Shown: piece after piece, positions 26,750-35,214 of the stretch
Numbering within the stretch: position 1 is the first letter of the stretch
How the letters are laid out: the number at the start of each line of letters is the position of its first letter
Assembly: GCF_002272015.1 (NCBI RefSeq)
Contig: NZ_NPBY01000036.1
Coordinates: 39,374-103,373, forward strand
Length of the DNA stretch: 64,000 nt
Direction of reading: 5' to 3'
From: Paenibacillus campinasensis
GTDB taxonomy: Bacteria; Bacillota; Bacilli; Paenibacillales; Paenibacillaceae
Notes under the pieces: model-generated
The model's input: the letters and a program-made list of their open reading frames with translations, nothing else
What the model was told of the DNA's origin: nothing
Database searches by the model: none
Program-made: the position numbers and the translations under genes

Positions 26750-27544
26750 TTAGAATACGCTTCGTACCAAGCCGCCGTCGATGCGCAGCGCCGAGCCGTT
26801 AATCGCCGAGGATTTAGGACTGCTGAGATACGTAACAAAATCCGCAATTTCCTCCGGCCGAATCAATCGCTGAATAATGGAAGTCGGCCGATTCTCCTTC
26901 ATAAACCGCTGCTCGGCTTCTTCGATCGAAAGATCCTCATCCGGATACAGCGTATCCAGCATCTTTTCAACACCTTCCGTAAGCGTGGATCCGGGCATGA
27001 CAGTATTCACGGTTACGCGGGTTCCTGTCGTCAGTTCGGCCAAGCTCCGGGAAAGAGACAGCTGCATCGTCTTGGTTGCGCTGTAATGCGCCATCTCCTG
27101 GGAAGGCATGATCGCGGCCTCACTGGCTATAAAGATGACCCGCCCTTCATTACGATGGATCATGTTTTGCAGATAGTGCCTGGACAGCCGGACCCCGCTC
27201 ATAATGTTGGTTTCAAAAAACTTGAACCATTCCGAATCCGGAATATCAAAAAACGCAGCAGGTTCAAAAATCCCCAGATTATTGATCAGAATATCAACGA
27301 CCGGGGCGGCTTCCCTTACCTGATGACAACCCTCCTCCGTACCGAGATCCGCCACAACATAACGAATCTCGGCATCCGGATGCACAGCGTGAATGTCATG
27401 AATGGTCTGTTTTACCTTGTCCTCATGTCTTCCATTAACAATGACGGACGCTCCCTCGGCTGCAAGCGACATCGCAACCGCTTTGCCAATGCCGGAAGTC
27501 GAGCCTGTTACCAATGCGACTTTTCCCTTCAATTCCAAATTCAT
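26750..27544 (-). CDS. SDR family oxidoreductase
   Basis: A 264-residue classical short-chain dehydrogenase/reductase. The cofactor motif is TGSTSGIGKA (residues 14-23), the NNLG motif is near 89, the catalytic Ser is in IFIASEAA near 138, and the Tyr/Lys pair is YSATK near 154-158. The Arg in VNGRHEDK suggests NADP preference. It lies 106 bases downstream of the aldo/keto reductase on the same strand. Substrate unknown. Confidence 0.9.
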   Translation of the reverse strand: MNLELKGKVALVTGSTSGIGKAVAMSLAAEGASVIVNGRHEDKVKQTIHDIHAVHPDAEIRYVVADLGTEEGCHQVREAAPVVDILINNLGIFEPAAFFDIPDSEWFKFFETNIMSGVRLSRHYLQNMIHRNEGRVIFIASEAAIMPSQEMAHYSATKTMQLSLSRSLAELTTGTRVTVNTVMPGSTLTEGVEKMLDTLYPDEDLSIEEAEQRFMKENRPTSIIQRLIRPEEIADFVTYLSSPKSSAINGSALRIDGGLVRSVF

Positions 27545-27650
27545 ATCAAGATCTCTCCCTTCTTTTAATATAGGGGACCCTCCCGATTTCCTTCATTACC
27601 GCCCGAGACCAGAAGAGCCACACGACGACACTTGCGTAAAGGGCAGGTGA

Positions 27651-28496
27651 TCAAAAATCAAAGTTATCCGGGTCCGGACCGACCCGGCGGTCCTGGTTCA
27701 GACTGTCGATGCGCCGCATTTCGTCAGCGGTCAGCTCGAAGTCGAAGACTGCGCTATTCTCGATGATGCGATGTTCTCGAATCGATTTCGGAATGGTCAC
27801 AACGCCGTTTTGCAGATCCCAGCGCAAAATAATTTGGGCTACCGATTTGTTGTATTTCGCCGCGAGTTCCTGAAGTTCCTCCTGTTCCAGCAACTGCCCC
27901 TGCATCAGTGGTGACCAGGCTTCCAGCTGGATTCCGTGCGCCCTGCAGAACGCATGCAGCTCCTTCTGCGTCAGTCTGGGGTGATATTCCACCTGATTGA
28001 CCATCGGCTTGATGGTTGAATCTTTCATCAGTTCCTCCAGATGATGGATATGAAAATTGCTGACACCGATCGCTCTCACCCTGCCCTGCTTATACAACAT
28101 TTCCAGCGCGCGCCAGGCCTCCTTATATTTCCCTTCAACCGGCCAATGTATAAGGTACAGATCCAAATAACCGAGCCCGAGCTTGTCCAGGCTTTGTTCA
28201 TAAGCAGCCAGCGTCGCTTCATACCCGAGGTCGGAATTCCACACTTTCGAGGTGACGAATAGCTTATCCCGTTCAAGTCCCGCAGCTTCCAGTCCTTCCC
28301 GGATTCCCTGTCCTACCCCCTGTTCATTCCCATAAATCGCTGCCGTATCAATACTGCGATACCCGTTCATGATCGCCGTTCGCACGGCATCAACCACTTC
28401 GGAACCCTCCTCTACTTTAAAAACGCCAAGTCCCAGCCAGGGCATCCGAACGCCATTGGATAACGTTGTTGTATCTTTCAAGCCTTGTATATTCAT
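27651..28496 (-). CDS. Aldo/keto reductase
   Basis: A 281-residue NADPH-dependent aldo/keto reductase of the AKR5-like bacterial group. The TIM-barrel tetrad is visible: Asp and Tyr in DTAAIYGNE, Lys in FVTSKVWN, His in LIHWPV. IGVSNFHIHHLEEL and the C-terminal IPKSIREHRI (cofactor phosphate site) are also present. It is divergent from the HxlR regulator at 28793, whose upstream palindromes probably control it. The likely job is reduction of reactive aldehydes; this is inference. Confidence 0.93.
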   Translation of the reverse strand: MNIQGLKDTTTLSNGVRMPWLGLGVFKVEEGSEVVDAVRTAIMNGYRSIDTAAIYGNEQGVGQGIREGLEAAGLERDKLFVTSKVWNSDLGYEATLAAYEQSLDKLGLGYLDLYLIHWPVEGKYKEAWRALEMLYKQGRVRAIGVSNFHIHHLEELMKDSTIKPMVNQVEYHPRLTQKELHAFCRAHGIQLEAWSPLMQGQLLEQEELQELAAKYNKSVAQIILRWDLQNGVVTIPKSIREHRIIENSAVFDFELTADEMRRIDSLNQDRRVGPDPDNFDF

Positions 28497-28727
28497 TACT
28501 TAATCCCTCCATATGTGTATGGGCACGCGATGTACAGCACGCCGCCTTCTGTTAGATCCTGCTGCCTCTTGAGCTTCCACTTCAAACTTCAGCAGGCCGC
28601 GTCGCCTTCCCGGACGCGTCAAGCTGCCCGTTTATATACAGCTGTATAATGATGGGGTATGGTTTCAATCAGCATGCAAATGTTATTATGGTACCAACGG
28701 TGCGAAGTGTGAAGAACGTACTTTTTT

Positions 28728-28761
28728 GTAACATAGTTACCTTGAAGTATCGTAGATACTT
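28728..28761 (+). promoter_or_regulatory. Two perfect palindromes upstream of hxlR-type gene
   Basis: GTAACATAGTTAC (28728-28740, arms of 5) and AAGTATCGTAGATACTT (28745-28761, arms of 7) lie four bases apart, 32-65 bases before the regulator start. They are good candidates for HxlR binding sites controlling both divergent genes. Confidence 0.55.
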
Positions 28762-28792
28762 TTTAGTGCCTATAAAGAATGGAGGAAACCGC

Positions 28793-29191
28793 ATGCAGAC
28801 GAGAAAATACAACATCGGCGTCGAAGCCGCCCTGGACGTGATCGGTGGCAAATGGAAGTGCGTCATTCTATGTTATTTGACACGCGGCCGGAAACGGACC
28901 AGTGAACTGAAGCGGCTGATGCCGCAAATCACCCAGAAAATGCTGACACAGCAGCTGCGGGAACTGGAGCAGGATGGGGTCATCAACCGCATCATTCATA
29001 ACCAGGTTCCTCCCAAAGTGGAGTATGAGCTTAGTGAATACGGATGGAGTCTTCAGGGAATTCTGGACGCCTTGTGCGCTTGGGGAGAGAATCATATCGA
29101 CAGAGTTTATGGTGACAAACTCACCATGTTGGAGGATAATGTTTTCACCGAGGAATTAAAGTCTCAGGACAACGGGAAGATCGCGGAGTAG
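28793..29191 (+). CDS. HxlR family transcriptional regulator
   Basis: A 132-residue winged-helix regulator of the HxlR family. It has the family pattern AALDVIGGKWKCVILCYLTRG (residues 12-32), RMxSELKR-type helix TSELKRLMPQITQKMLTQQL, and wing YELSEYGWSL. Relatives such as YodB sense quinones or aldehydes through cysteines; Cys24 and Cys28 lie in the first helix region. GGAGG precedes the ATG at 28793; upstream in-frame starts have none. The divergent aldo/keto reductase and SDR genes are its probable targets. Confidence 0.9.
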   Translation: MQTRKYNIGVEAALDVIGGKWKCVILCYLTRGRKRTSELKRLMPQITQKMLTQQLRELEQDGVINRIIHNQVPPKVEYELSEYGWSLQGILDALCAWGENHIDRVYGDKLTMLEDNVFTEELKSQDNGKIAE

Positions 29192-29249
29192 AGAGGTCAA
29201 CACATAGCTGCCTCCGGTAAGATTTGATATATGAAACAGGTGAAAATTA

Positions 29250-30599
29250 GTGACCACAACAAATCATAACCATTCTGGAGGGCGGCTGTTCACCTCCGTC
29301 GTTGGCACATGGATCAAGTGGCTGGTGCTGGGAAGCTTTGCCGGGCTGTTGACCGGGAGCGCATCGGCGCTGTTTCTGTACAGCCTCGAATATGTGACCG
29401 AGCTGCGCCTCGGCAGCCCCTGGCTGCTGTTTCTGCTGCCACTCGGCGGAGCGGCCGTCAGCTACATGTACAACAAATATGGTCTGAACAGTGCCAAGGG
29501 CAACAATCTGATCATTGAACAGATTCACGGGGGGCAAGAATCCATTCCGCTGCGCATGGCTCCGCTGGTGCTAGTCGGGACGCTGGTCACGCACCTCTTC
29601 GGCGGTTCGGCCGGCCGGGAAGGCACTGCGGTACAGATGGGCGGCAGCTTGACCGAATGGCTCGGCAAGCGATTCCGCGTGAGCAAGCTTGACCGTAAAA
29701 TACTGCTGATCTGCGGCATCAGCGGCGGCTTCGGCTCCATATTCGGAACCCCGCTTGCCGGTACCCTGTTCGGCCTGGAGGTGCTGGCGATCGGGATGAT
29801 CTCCCACCAGGCGCTGCTGCCAGCCTTTATATCCAGCCTGATCGGACATTTCACGGCGGAATCGCTCTGGGGCGTAATCCATGTCCACTACCCGATGGGC
29901 AGCGTTCCCGCATTCGAACCGCTTGTCTTCCTGAAGGTGCTGCTTGTCTCCATGCTGTTCGGTCTGGCCAGCAGAATGTTCAGCGAGCTGACACATGCCT
30001 TGAAGAAGGGATTCAGCTACCTATTCAGCAATCCGATGCTGCGAAGCGCAGCAGGCGGCGTGATCATCATCGGACTTGTCTATCTGGTCGGAACCCGCGA
30101 TTATCTCGGGCTGGGGCTCCCCCTGATCGAAAGGGCGTTTTCCGGCGAAGCCACTCCCCTTGATTCGCTCGGCAAAATGCTGTTCACATCCCTGACGCTC
30201 GGGGCAGGCTTCCAAGGCGGTGAGGTGACCCCGCTGTTTGCCATCGGGGCTACGCTTGGCAGCTCCCTCTCAAGCTGGATTGGCTTGGCCGCCCCATTTC
30301 TGGCCGCGCTTGGCTTCATTGCGGTATTCAGCGGAGCAACGAACACACCGATCGCCTGCTTTATTATGGGCGTTGAACTGTTCGGCGCTGACGGCGCCGT
30401 CTACATGTTCATGGCCTGCATCATCAGCTACCTGTGCTCCGGCCACTCGGGAATATACACTTCCCAGCGCATCGGGGTGTCGAAGCACCCGTGGATCAGC
30501 CTTCCCGAGGGCATGACACTGGGCGGGATAAAGGCCGAACGGAACCGGACCCGGGTCCAAGACAACGCTGACCAGGACCACCATAACGAACCGTCATAA
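29250..30599 (+). CDS. CLC-type anion channel/antiporter, fluoride (CLC-F) subtype likely
   Basis: A 449-residue CLC family membrane protein. The gating-glutamate motif is GREGTAVQ near residue 123, and FSGATNTP and GFQGGEVTPLF are the later CLC motifs. At the first anion-binding loop it has GNNLI (residues 84-88) where chloride-type CLCs have GSGIP. GNNLI is the signature of CLC-F fluoride/proton antiporters, so export of fluoride is likely. It starts at GTG with AGGTGA upstream. No fluoride riboswitch is recognisable in the 58 bases before it. Confidence 0.83.
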   Translation: MTTTNHNHSGGRLFTSVVGTWIKWLVLGSFAGLLTGSASALFLYSLEYVTELRLGSPWLLFLLPLGGAAVSYMYNKYGLNSAKGNNLIIEQIHGGQESIPLRMAPLVLVGTLVTHLFGGSAGREGTAVQMGGSLTEWLGKRFRVSKLDRKILLICGISGGFGSIFGTPLAGTLFGLEVLAIGMISHQALLPAFISSLIGHFTAESLWGVIHVHYPMGSVPAFEPLVFLKVLLVSMLFGLASRMFSELTHALKKGFSYLFSNPMLRSAAGGVIIIGLVYLVGTRDYLGLGLPLIERAFSGEATPLDSLGKMLFTSLTLGAGFQGGEVTPLFAIGATLGSSLSSWIGLAAPFLAALGFIAVFSGATNTPIACFIMGVELFGADGAVYMFMACIISYLCSGHSGIYTSQRIGVSKHPWISLPEGMTLGGIKAERNRTRVQDNADQDHHNEPS

Positions 30600-30614
30600 C
30601 ATTTCTTGATCGAC

Positions 30615-30662
30615 AGAAAGGACGAATCCCGCTCGGCCTGAGCTTTAGGATTCGTCCTTTCT
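30615..30662. terminator. Terminator between clc gene and ABC operon
   Basis: A perfect 15-base stem pairs 30615-30629 with 30648-30662. The plus strand continues TATCTTTCGATTC. It lies between convergent genes and can serve both. Confidence 0.75.
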
Positions 30663-30700
30663 CTATCTTTCGATTCTGTTGTTGGGACAAGCTCCCCGGA

Positions 30701-31384
30701 TTACACCGTGGACTTGCGAAGCATGAAGAGTGAGCCGATCGCCATCAGCAGCGCCCCTGGCAGACACCATAGCGACAGCTCAAACGCAGTCTTGCCGATA
30801 AACCACTCGAACACCGGCATCCACCCGTCAAAGGCTGTGACAATCACGCCGGCTGCCGACAGCAGGATGAAAATCCCTGCCAGGAATATAAAGGTTTTCA
30901 GCCCCCGGTAGCGGAGATAGAAGCTGCCTATCAGCATTCCCAGCATCGCGAACGTAATCAGCAGAATGGCAAACACGGTAAATTGAGCCAGGATCGATCC
31001 ATCATTCAAGTAAGGCAGATGGAAGAAATGCATGCGTTCCCCCCAGCCATTGGTCCAGTTCTCAAGCGAAGACAGAAGCAGCAGCAGAATAGCGGTAAAT
31101 ATGCTGATCCCGATTATAAGGATCACCGTGCCGGTATAAAAGTCGGTTCGTCGAATGCTGAAGCCTAACGAAAATGGAAACAGTTGCACAACCCCTATAA
31201 GTGCACCGACAAACATGTAAATAAACATCGTGGCGAGCCCGCCAGTATAGAACTTCTCCCCATTGACTATGAAACCGATCAACAGATTGACGATAAAACT
31301 GAACATCATAATTGCCCACGGCAGGTAGAACCAGCCTAATTTCTGTTTCATGTGAATATGAATGACTCTGTTTACCTGGTTCAT
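30701..31384 (-). CDS. ABC transporter membrane protein
   Basis: A 227-residue integral membrane protein with about six hydrophobic segments and a short basic N-terminus. There is no strong family motif. The gene overlaps the ATPase stop/start by four bases (ATGA), which makes it the membrane partner of that ATPase. Its position after a YtrA-type GntR regulator and an ATPase matches the ytr-like operons of Bacillales, which respond to cell-envelope antibiotics. The transported substrate is unknown. Confidence 0.75.
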   Translation of the reverse strand: MNQVNRVIHIHMKQKLGWFYLPWAIMMFSFIVNLLIGFIVNGEKFYTGGLATMFIYMFVGALIGVVQLFPFSLGFSIRRTDFYTGTVILIIGISIFTAILLLLLSSLENWTNGWGERMHFFHLPYLNDGSILAQFTVFAILLITFAMLGMLIGSFYLRYRGLKTFIFLAGIFILLSAAGVIVTAFDGWMPVFEWFIGKTAFELSLWCLPGALLMAIGSLFMLRKSTV

Positions 31385-32271
31385 CCCCGGTTCACCGCCT
31401 TTTCAACTCTGGTTAAACTGACAATGAGATCTTGAAGGGACACAGCCGAAGTCTTCAGGCCCGCTTGCTCGGCCTCCTGCTGAATGGCGCCCCCTGTCTC
31501 TCCCATCACCGTCGCCGAGATCATGGAAGCGAACGGCTCACGTCGAATGACCTTTTTGCCCTGAACAAAAGCCTCCACCTTGTCCGCAGGACCGACCACC
31601 GTGCAGGCGCATCCACGCAGCTCCTCACTCTCTGCATCAAGAATGACTCTCCCCTGGTCGATCACAATGACGTGCTCCAGCAGGCGGCTAACCTCGTCAA
31701 TCAGATGCGTGGACAATACCACCGTGCGCGGATAACGGGTGTAATCTTCAATCAGATGATCATAGAACATTTCTCTTGCAACGGCATCCAGGCCAAGATA
31801 CGGCTCGTCAAAAATCGTAAGCGGCGCCCGGCTGGCAAGCCCGACCACAATTCCGACCGAGGATAGCATCCCTCGGGACAGTTTCTTCACAATCCGCTTC
31901 CGTGGCAGGCGAAATTCCTCCATCAGCTCGTTGGCATACGCTGCATCCCAGTTCGGGAATATCGTGGATGCCACATCCAGTACATCTTTGACTGTAAAGT
32001 AATCCGGATACCGCTGCCCTTCTTTAATAAAACAGATGTTCCGCAGGACCGCCTCGTTCTCGTACGGGCTCTGCCCAAACACCTTCACTTCCCCGCTCGT
32101 CGGGAATAACTGTGCAGTAATCATGTGCATGATCGTTGTTTTCCCCACGCCGTTTCGGCCAAGGAACCCATATATTCTATTCTCTTCCATCCGGAAGCTC
32201 ACATCATTCACTGCTGTGACATCCGTATAAGACTTGCACAACTGCCGAACCTCGACCACCGCTTGACTCAT
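31381..32271 (-). CDS. ABC transporter ATP-binding protein
   Basis: A 296-residue ATPase. Walker A is GRNGVGKTT near residue 38, the signature is the unusual LSRGMLSSVGIVVG near 134, Walker B is LTIFDEPYLGLD near 155, and the switch His is in VVLSTHLIDE. The C-terminal 80 residues form an extension seen in YtrB-type exporters. It is coupled by ATGA overlaps to both the GntR gene upstream and the membrane gene downstream, so the three form one translationally linked operon. Confidence 0.92.
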   Translation of the reverse strand: MSQAVVEVRQLCKSYTDVTAVNDVSFRMEENRIYGFLGRNGVGKTTIMHMITAQLFPTSGEVKVFGQSPYENEAVLRNICFIKEGQRYPDYFTVKDVLDVASTIFPNWDAAYANELMEEFRLPRKRIVKKLSRGMLSSVGIVVGLASRAPLTIFDEPYLGLDAVAREMFYDHLIEDYTRYPRTVVLSTHLIDEVSRLLEHVIVIDQGRVILDAESEELRGCACTVVGPADKVEAFVQGKKVIRREPFASMISATVMGETGGAIQQEAEQAGLKTSAVSLQDLIVSLTRVEKAVNRG

Positions 32272-32639
32272 TGTCCGCTTCCCCCTCTGCGAATCATGTC
32301 TGTTAATTGTTCAGTCGTAATTCCAAGTTTCGCCGCTTCCTTCACCGTCGTGACCACATAGTGCTCGTAAAACTCCTGCTTCCGCTTCTCAATCAGCTTC
32401 TCGCGCGCACCCGTCGCTACAAACATGCCAATCCCCCTTTTCTTATACAAAATCCCCTGATCTACCAACAGATTTACCCCCTTGGCGGCAGTAGCCGGAT
32501 TGATCTGATAAAAGGCCGCAAACTGGTTCGTGGACGGAACCTGCGTTTCCTCAGGCAGTCGCTCTTCTATGATGTCATCCTCGATTTTGTCGGCAATTTG
32601 CATAAAAATAGGGCGGCTGTCATCAATCTGGAATGCCAT
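32268..32639 (-). CDS. GntR family regulator, YtrA subfamily
   Basis: A 123-residue regulator. The winged helix domain (residues 10-75, PIFMQIADKIEDDIIEERL then YQINPATAAKGVNLLVDQGI) is followed by a short helical dimerisation tail, as in the YtrA subfamily. These repress their own ABC transporter operon. A palindrome at 32682-32703 lies 43 bases upstream of the start and is the likely operator. Confidence 0.9.
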   Translation of the reverse strand: MAFQIDDSRPIFMQIADKIEDDIIEERLPEETQVPSTNQFAAFYQINPATAAKGVNLLVDQGILYKKRGIGMFVATGAREKLIEKRKQEFYEHYVVTTVKEAAKLGITTEQLTDMIRRGGSGQ

Positions 32640-32681
32640 CTTCTCACCCTTTCGTCGTTCGAGTTACCCATTACCACATTT

Positions 32682-32703
32682 GTTAGTTACTCATGTAATT
32701 AAC
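32682..32703 (-). promoter_or_regulatory. Palindromic operator of the YtrA-type GntR gene
   Basis: GTTAGTTAC (32682-32690) and GTAATTAAC (32695-32703) form an inverted repeat with one mismatch and a 4-base centre, in the promoter region of the regulator-ABC operon. This is the expected kind of site for YtrA-type autorepression. Confidence 0.5.
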
Positions 32704-32824
32704 CATACAAGACATGAAGTTAAAAGTCAACCTGATTTTTGCCTAAACTAACCATCTCGGAAAGCCGATATAAAAGGAATGTGCAGAGGCTAAAGTTTAC
32801 ATTGAAAGGAAATGAACACCAGAG

Positions 32825-33970
32825 ATGAGTAGAAGAATTACAGCGATCATGCTGTCAGCAGCATTGCTGCTGCTCGCTTGGACCACACCGGCGACAGCAA
32901 GTCAGACGCCCAAAATGATGGCGTATGTTAACCAGAACAGCCAATCGTTTATTCCTGTAGGACTGTTGAAGGAGATTGAAGGGGTTAAAGTTAATTATCA
33001 GGCTGCGGAGAAAAAGATCGAGGTTACGAGAGAGGGAACCAAACTCACCTTCTTTCTTGGACAGAAAACCGCGTTAATCAATGGCAGCAAAACACAAATT
33101 CCGGCAGCTCCTTTCATCGAGGGCAGCTCCGCCTATGTGCCGCTGCAGCCGATCAGCCGTTATCTTGGCATGCGGCTGTCCTGGGACAAAAGCAGCTCTT
33201 CCCTTGCCATTACAAGCCAGGGAGAAACCAAAGTGCTGCCTGTATTGTCCGGCTCATTCATTAACGCCGGTGCCAAGCCCGTTGTTCACAGCAAAAAAAC
33301 GTTCCGGGTCGGCTCCAGATCGTTCAATACCCAGGTCGTTACCGTTTCCCTGCTGCATCCCAAAATCAAACTGGACGTTGCCTTAGCCCATAACAAGGTG
33401 GGCGCCGTTGAAGATCTTCGCAGCATCGCCAAACGCAGCGGTGCGCTGGCGGCCATCAACGGCACTTACTTTGATGCTTATACAACCGGCGCCTTCAAAG
33501 CGCCGTACGGCTATATCGCAAGCGGCGGCAGCATTCTGAAGACAGCCCCGGGAGATAACCGGAGCATCTTCATCTATGACCGCAACAACCTCGCGACCAT
33601 TGTGCCTGGACTGACATTCAAGGACCGCTTTGAGGAAGGTCGGATTGAGGGCGCCATTCAAGCCGGTCCGCGGCTTCTGACTGACGGAAAGATCTCTCTT
33701 GATGTGCGCAACGAAGGCTTCAAGGATCCGAAAATTCTTAGCGGCGGCGGCGCGCGCAGTGCCATCGGCATCACGAAAGACCACAAGCTTATTCTGCTTA
33801 CCACCAGCGGCGCGACCATTCCGCAGCTGGCTGAAATCATGAAGCAAGCCGGAGCTTACCAGGCGATGAATCTCGATGGCGGCGCCTCCAGCGGCCTGTA
33901 CTACAACGGCTCATATTTGACCACGCCAGGCCGGCAGATCAGCAACGCCATTTTGATTCAATCGAAGTGA
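32825..33970 (+). CDS. Exported phosphodiester glycosidase (NAGPA) with copper-amine-oxidase-like N domain
   Basis: A 381-residue secreted protein. It has a signal peptide to about residue 25 (TPATA-S), a copper-amine-oxidase-N-type stalk domain (about 30-130; SSAYVPLQPISRYLGMRLSWD), then a NAGPA/DUF2233 phosphodiester glycosidase domain (about 150-380; AAINGTYFDAYTT, IQAGPRLLTDGK, AMNLDGGASSGLYYNG). NAGPA-type enzymes remove sugars linked through phosphodiesters, so a cell-wall or exopolymer substrate is likely. The stalk domain is frequent in Paenibacillus surface proteins. A strong terminator follows. Confidence 0.87.
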   Translation: MSRRITAIMLSAALLLLAWTTPATASQTPKMMAYVNQNSQSFIPVGLLKEIEGVKVNYQAAEKKIEVTREGTKLTFFLGQKTALINGSKTQIPAAPFIEGSSAYVPLQPISRYLGMRLSWDKSSSSLAITSQGETKVLPVLSGSFINAGAKPVVHSKKTFRVGSRSFNTQVVTVSLLHPKIKLDVALAHNKVGAVEDLRSIAKRSGALAAINGTYFDAYTTGAFKAPYGYIASGGSILKTAPGDNRSIFIYDRNNLATIVPGLTFKDRFEEGRIEGAIQAGPRLLTDGKISLDVRNEGFKDPKILSGGGARSAIGITKDHKLILLTTSGATIPQLAEIMKQAGAYQAMNLDGGASSGLYYNGSYLTTPGRQISNAILIQSK

Positions 33971-33980
33971 TGAGTTCCCT

Positions 33981-34029
33981 ATCCCCTTGAGATGGCCGGA
34001 TGTCCGGCGATTCTTCAAGGGGATTTTTT
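33981..34029 (+). terminator. Terminator after NAGPA gene
   Basis: ATCCCCTTGA (33981-33990) pairs with TTCAAGGGGAT, with an inner CCGG/CCGG stem, followed by six T residues. Confidence 0.92.
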
Positions 34030-34044
34030 ACGTGCCAATCATAT

Positions 34045-34097
34045 AAAATCCCGCTATCGCCTGCCTTGTTGTTCCAAGGCGGGACGAATAACGGGAT
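34045..34097 (-). terminator. Terminator after pcp
   Basis: ATCCCG (34048-34053) pairs with CGGGAT (34092-34097) around an inner CCTTG/CAAGG stem, followed on the minus strand by TTTTAT. It begins 20 bases after the pcp stop. Confidence 0.65.
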
Positions 34098-34116
34098 CTG
34101 AATAGGCGGCAGCCGA

Positions 34117-34776
34117 TCAGGTCAGATCAGGACCGGCTCCCTGGCTGGACTCGAGCTCTGCCATCGTTGTCTCGATAATAACCCGAAGCGCTGCGAGCAT
34201 CGTGTCATGCGACAGTGTCGGCAGTGACGGTTTGTCTACGGCCATCTCCGTTGAAGCCGGGAAGTGGACGAAGCCGCCAATTACCGGCAAGGCATGTGAC
34301 TGAATATGATACAGCAGCGAATACATCGTATTATTGCAAATATAGGTGCCGGCGGTGTTGGAGACAGAAGCCGGTATACCCTGCTCCTTCAGCTGATTGA
34401 CCATCGCACGAACGGGCAGGGACGAGAACAGGCCATCAGGCCCCCCCGGCACGATGGGCTCGTCCTGCGGCTTGGCGCCTTTGTTGTCCGTTAGGGATGC
34501 TTCTTGCGGTATATCCTTCACATTTACAGCAATCCGCTCAGGCGTTACAGCCGTTCTCCCTCCTGCCACCCCGGTTGCGATCACTGCATCCGGCTGCACC
34601 CGCTCCGTCTCCCGGATCAGCAGCTCTGCGCACTCATCATAATGAACGGGAAGCAGCACCGTATGAATCTCCGCACCCGGGATCGTCTCGTTCACGATGT
34701 CCCGAATGAGCCTTTCCGTCGGATTGATGGAACTTCCTCCAAAAGGTTCAAAACCTGAAATCAGCAGCTTTTTCAT
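34117..34776 (-). CDS. pcp: Pyrrolidone-carboxylate peptidase
   Basis: A 219-residue cysteine peptidase of family C15 that removes N-terminal pyroglutamate from peptides. The N-terminus ISGFEPFGGSSINPTE and the catalytic Glu region (near residue 80), Cys in NTAGTYICNNTMY (near 143) and His in GFVHFP (near 167) are all present. It is a single cytoplasmic gene with its own terminator. Confidence 0.95.
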   Translation of the reverse strand: MKKLLISGFEPFGGSSINPTERLIRDIVNETIPGAEIHTVLLPVHYDECAELLIRETERVQPDAVIATGVAGGRTAVTPERIAVNVKDIPQEASLTDNKGAKPQDEPIVPGGPDGLFSSLPVRAMVNQLKEQGIPASVSNTAGTYICNNTMYSLLYHIQSHALPVIGGFVHFPASTEMAVDKPSLPTLSHDTMLAALRVIIETTMAELESSQGAGPDLT

Positions 34777-34959
34777 CGTTGTTCATTCTCCTCATTCCCT
34801 GATAATCGTTTCTTTCATCATAGCAGATGCTCTGCTAGTTTGACCAAATCATGTGGACATGCCATGCGCCGTCCATCGGTTTAATCCAGCTCGAAAGTAT
34901 AATATTATGTCATATTTGGCAAAATAAAACGTAGCTTGTGATTCAAAGGAGGTGTCCAG

Positions 34960-35130
34960 ATGAGCACAGAAAACAACAACCAGCCGACGAAAGCGGAAGT
35001 TCAAACGACCCAATTAAACAAAATGCCGATTCCCGGAGAGAATGAAACCCATATTTCCGAGGAAGAGGTTGCCGAAGCATTCCAGCAGCAATCGACGGAG
35101 AACCGCACTTCCGGCAATCAACAATCCTAA
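34960..35130 (+). CDS. Small acidic/Gln-rich protein, 56 residues
   Basis: A short frame with an excellent ribosome site (AAAGGAGGTG, 5 bases before ATG) and its own terminator. The product is hydrophilic and probably disordered, with eight Gln and seven Glu residues in polar stretches (for example STENNNQPTKAEVQ) and no Cys, Trp or membrane segment. The composition is like small sporulation or stress proteins, but no family is recognised. It is too short for routine gene calling, so it may be missed in annotations. Confidence 0.72.
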   Translation: MSTENNNQPTKAEVQTTQLNKMPIPGENETHISEEEVAEAFQQQSTENRTSGNQQS

Positions 35131-35150
35131 AGCAAACTTCAACGAATCAT

Positions 35151-35200
35151 ACGTCTCACAGATGGCAGCTTCAGGGCTGAGCACTGTGAGACGTTTATAT
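35151..35200 (+). terminator. Terminator after the 56-residue gene
   Basis: ACGTCTCACAG (35151-35161) pairs perfectly with CTGTGAGACGT (35184-35194), followed by TTATATTATT. It supports the view that the short upstream gene is a real transcription unit. Confidence 0.8.
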
Positions 35201-35214
35201 TATTCGGCGAGCCG

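Noticed and set aside
28497..29249. Fluoride riboswitch upstream of the CLC gene
   Set aside because: I could not find the conserved GGNGAUG and CUGAUGA-like segments in this region.
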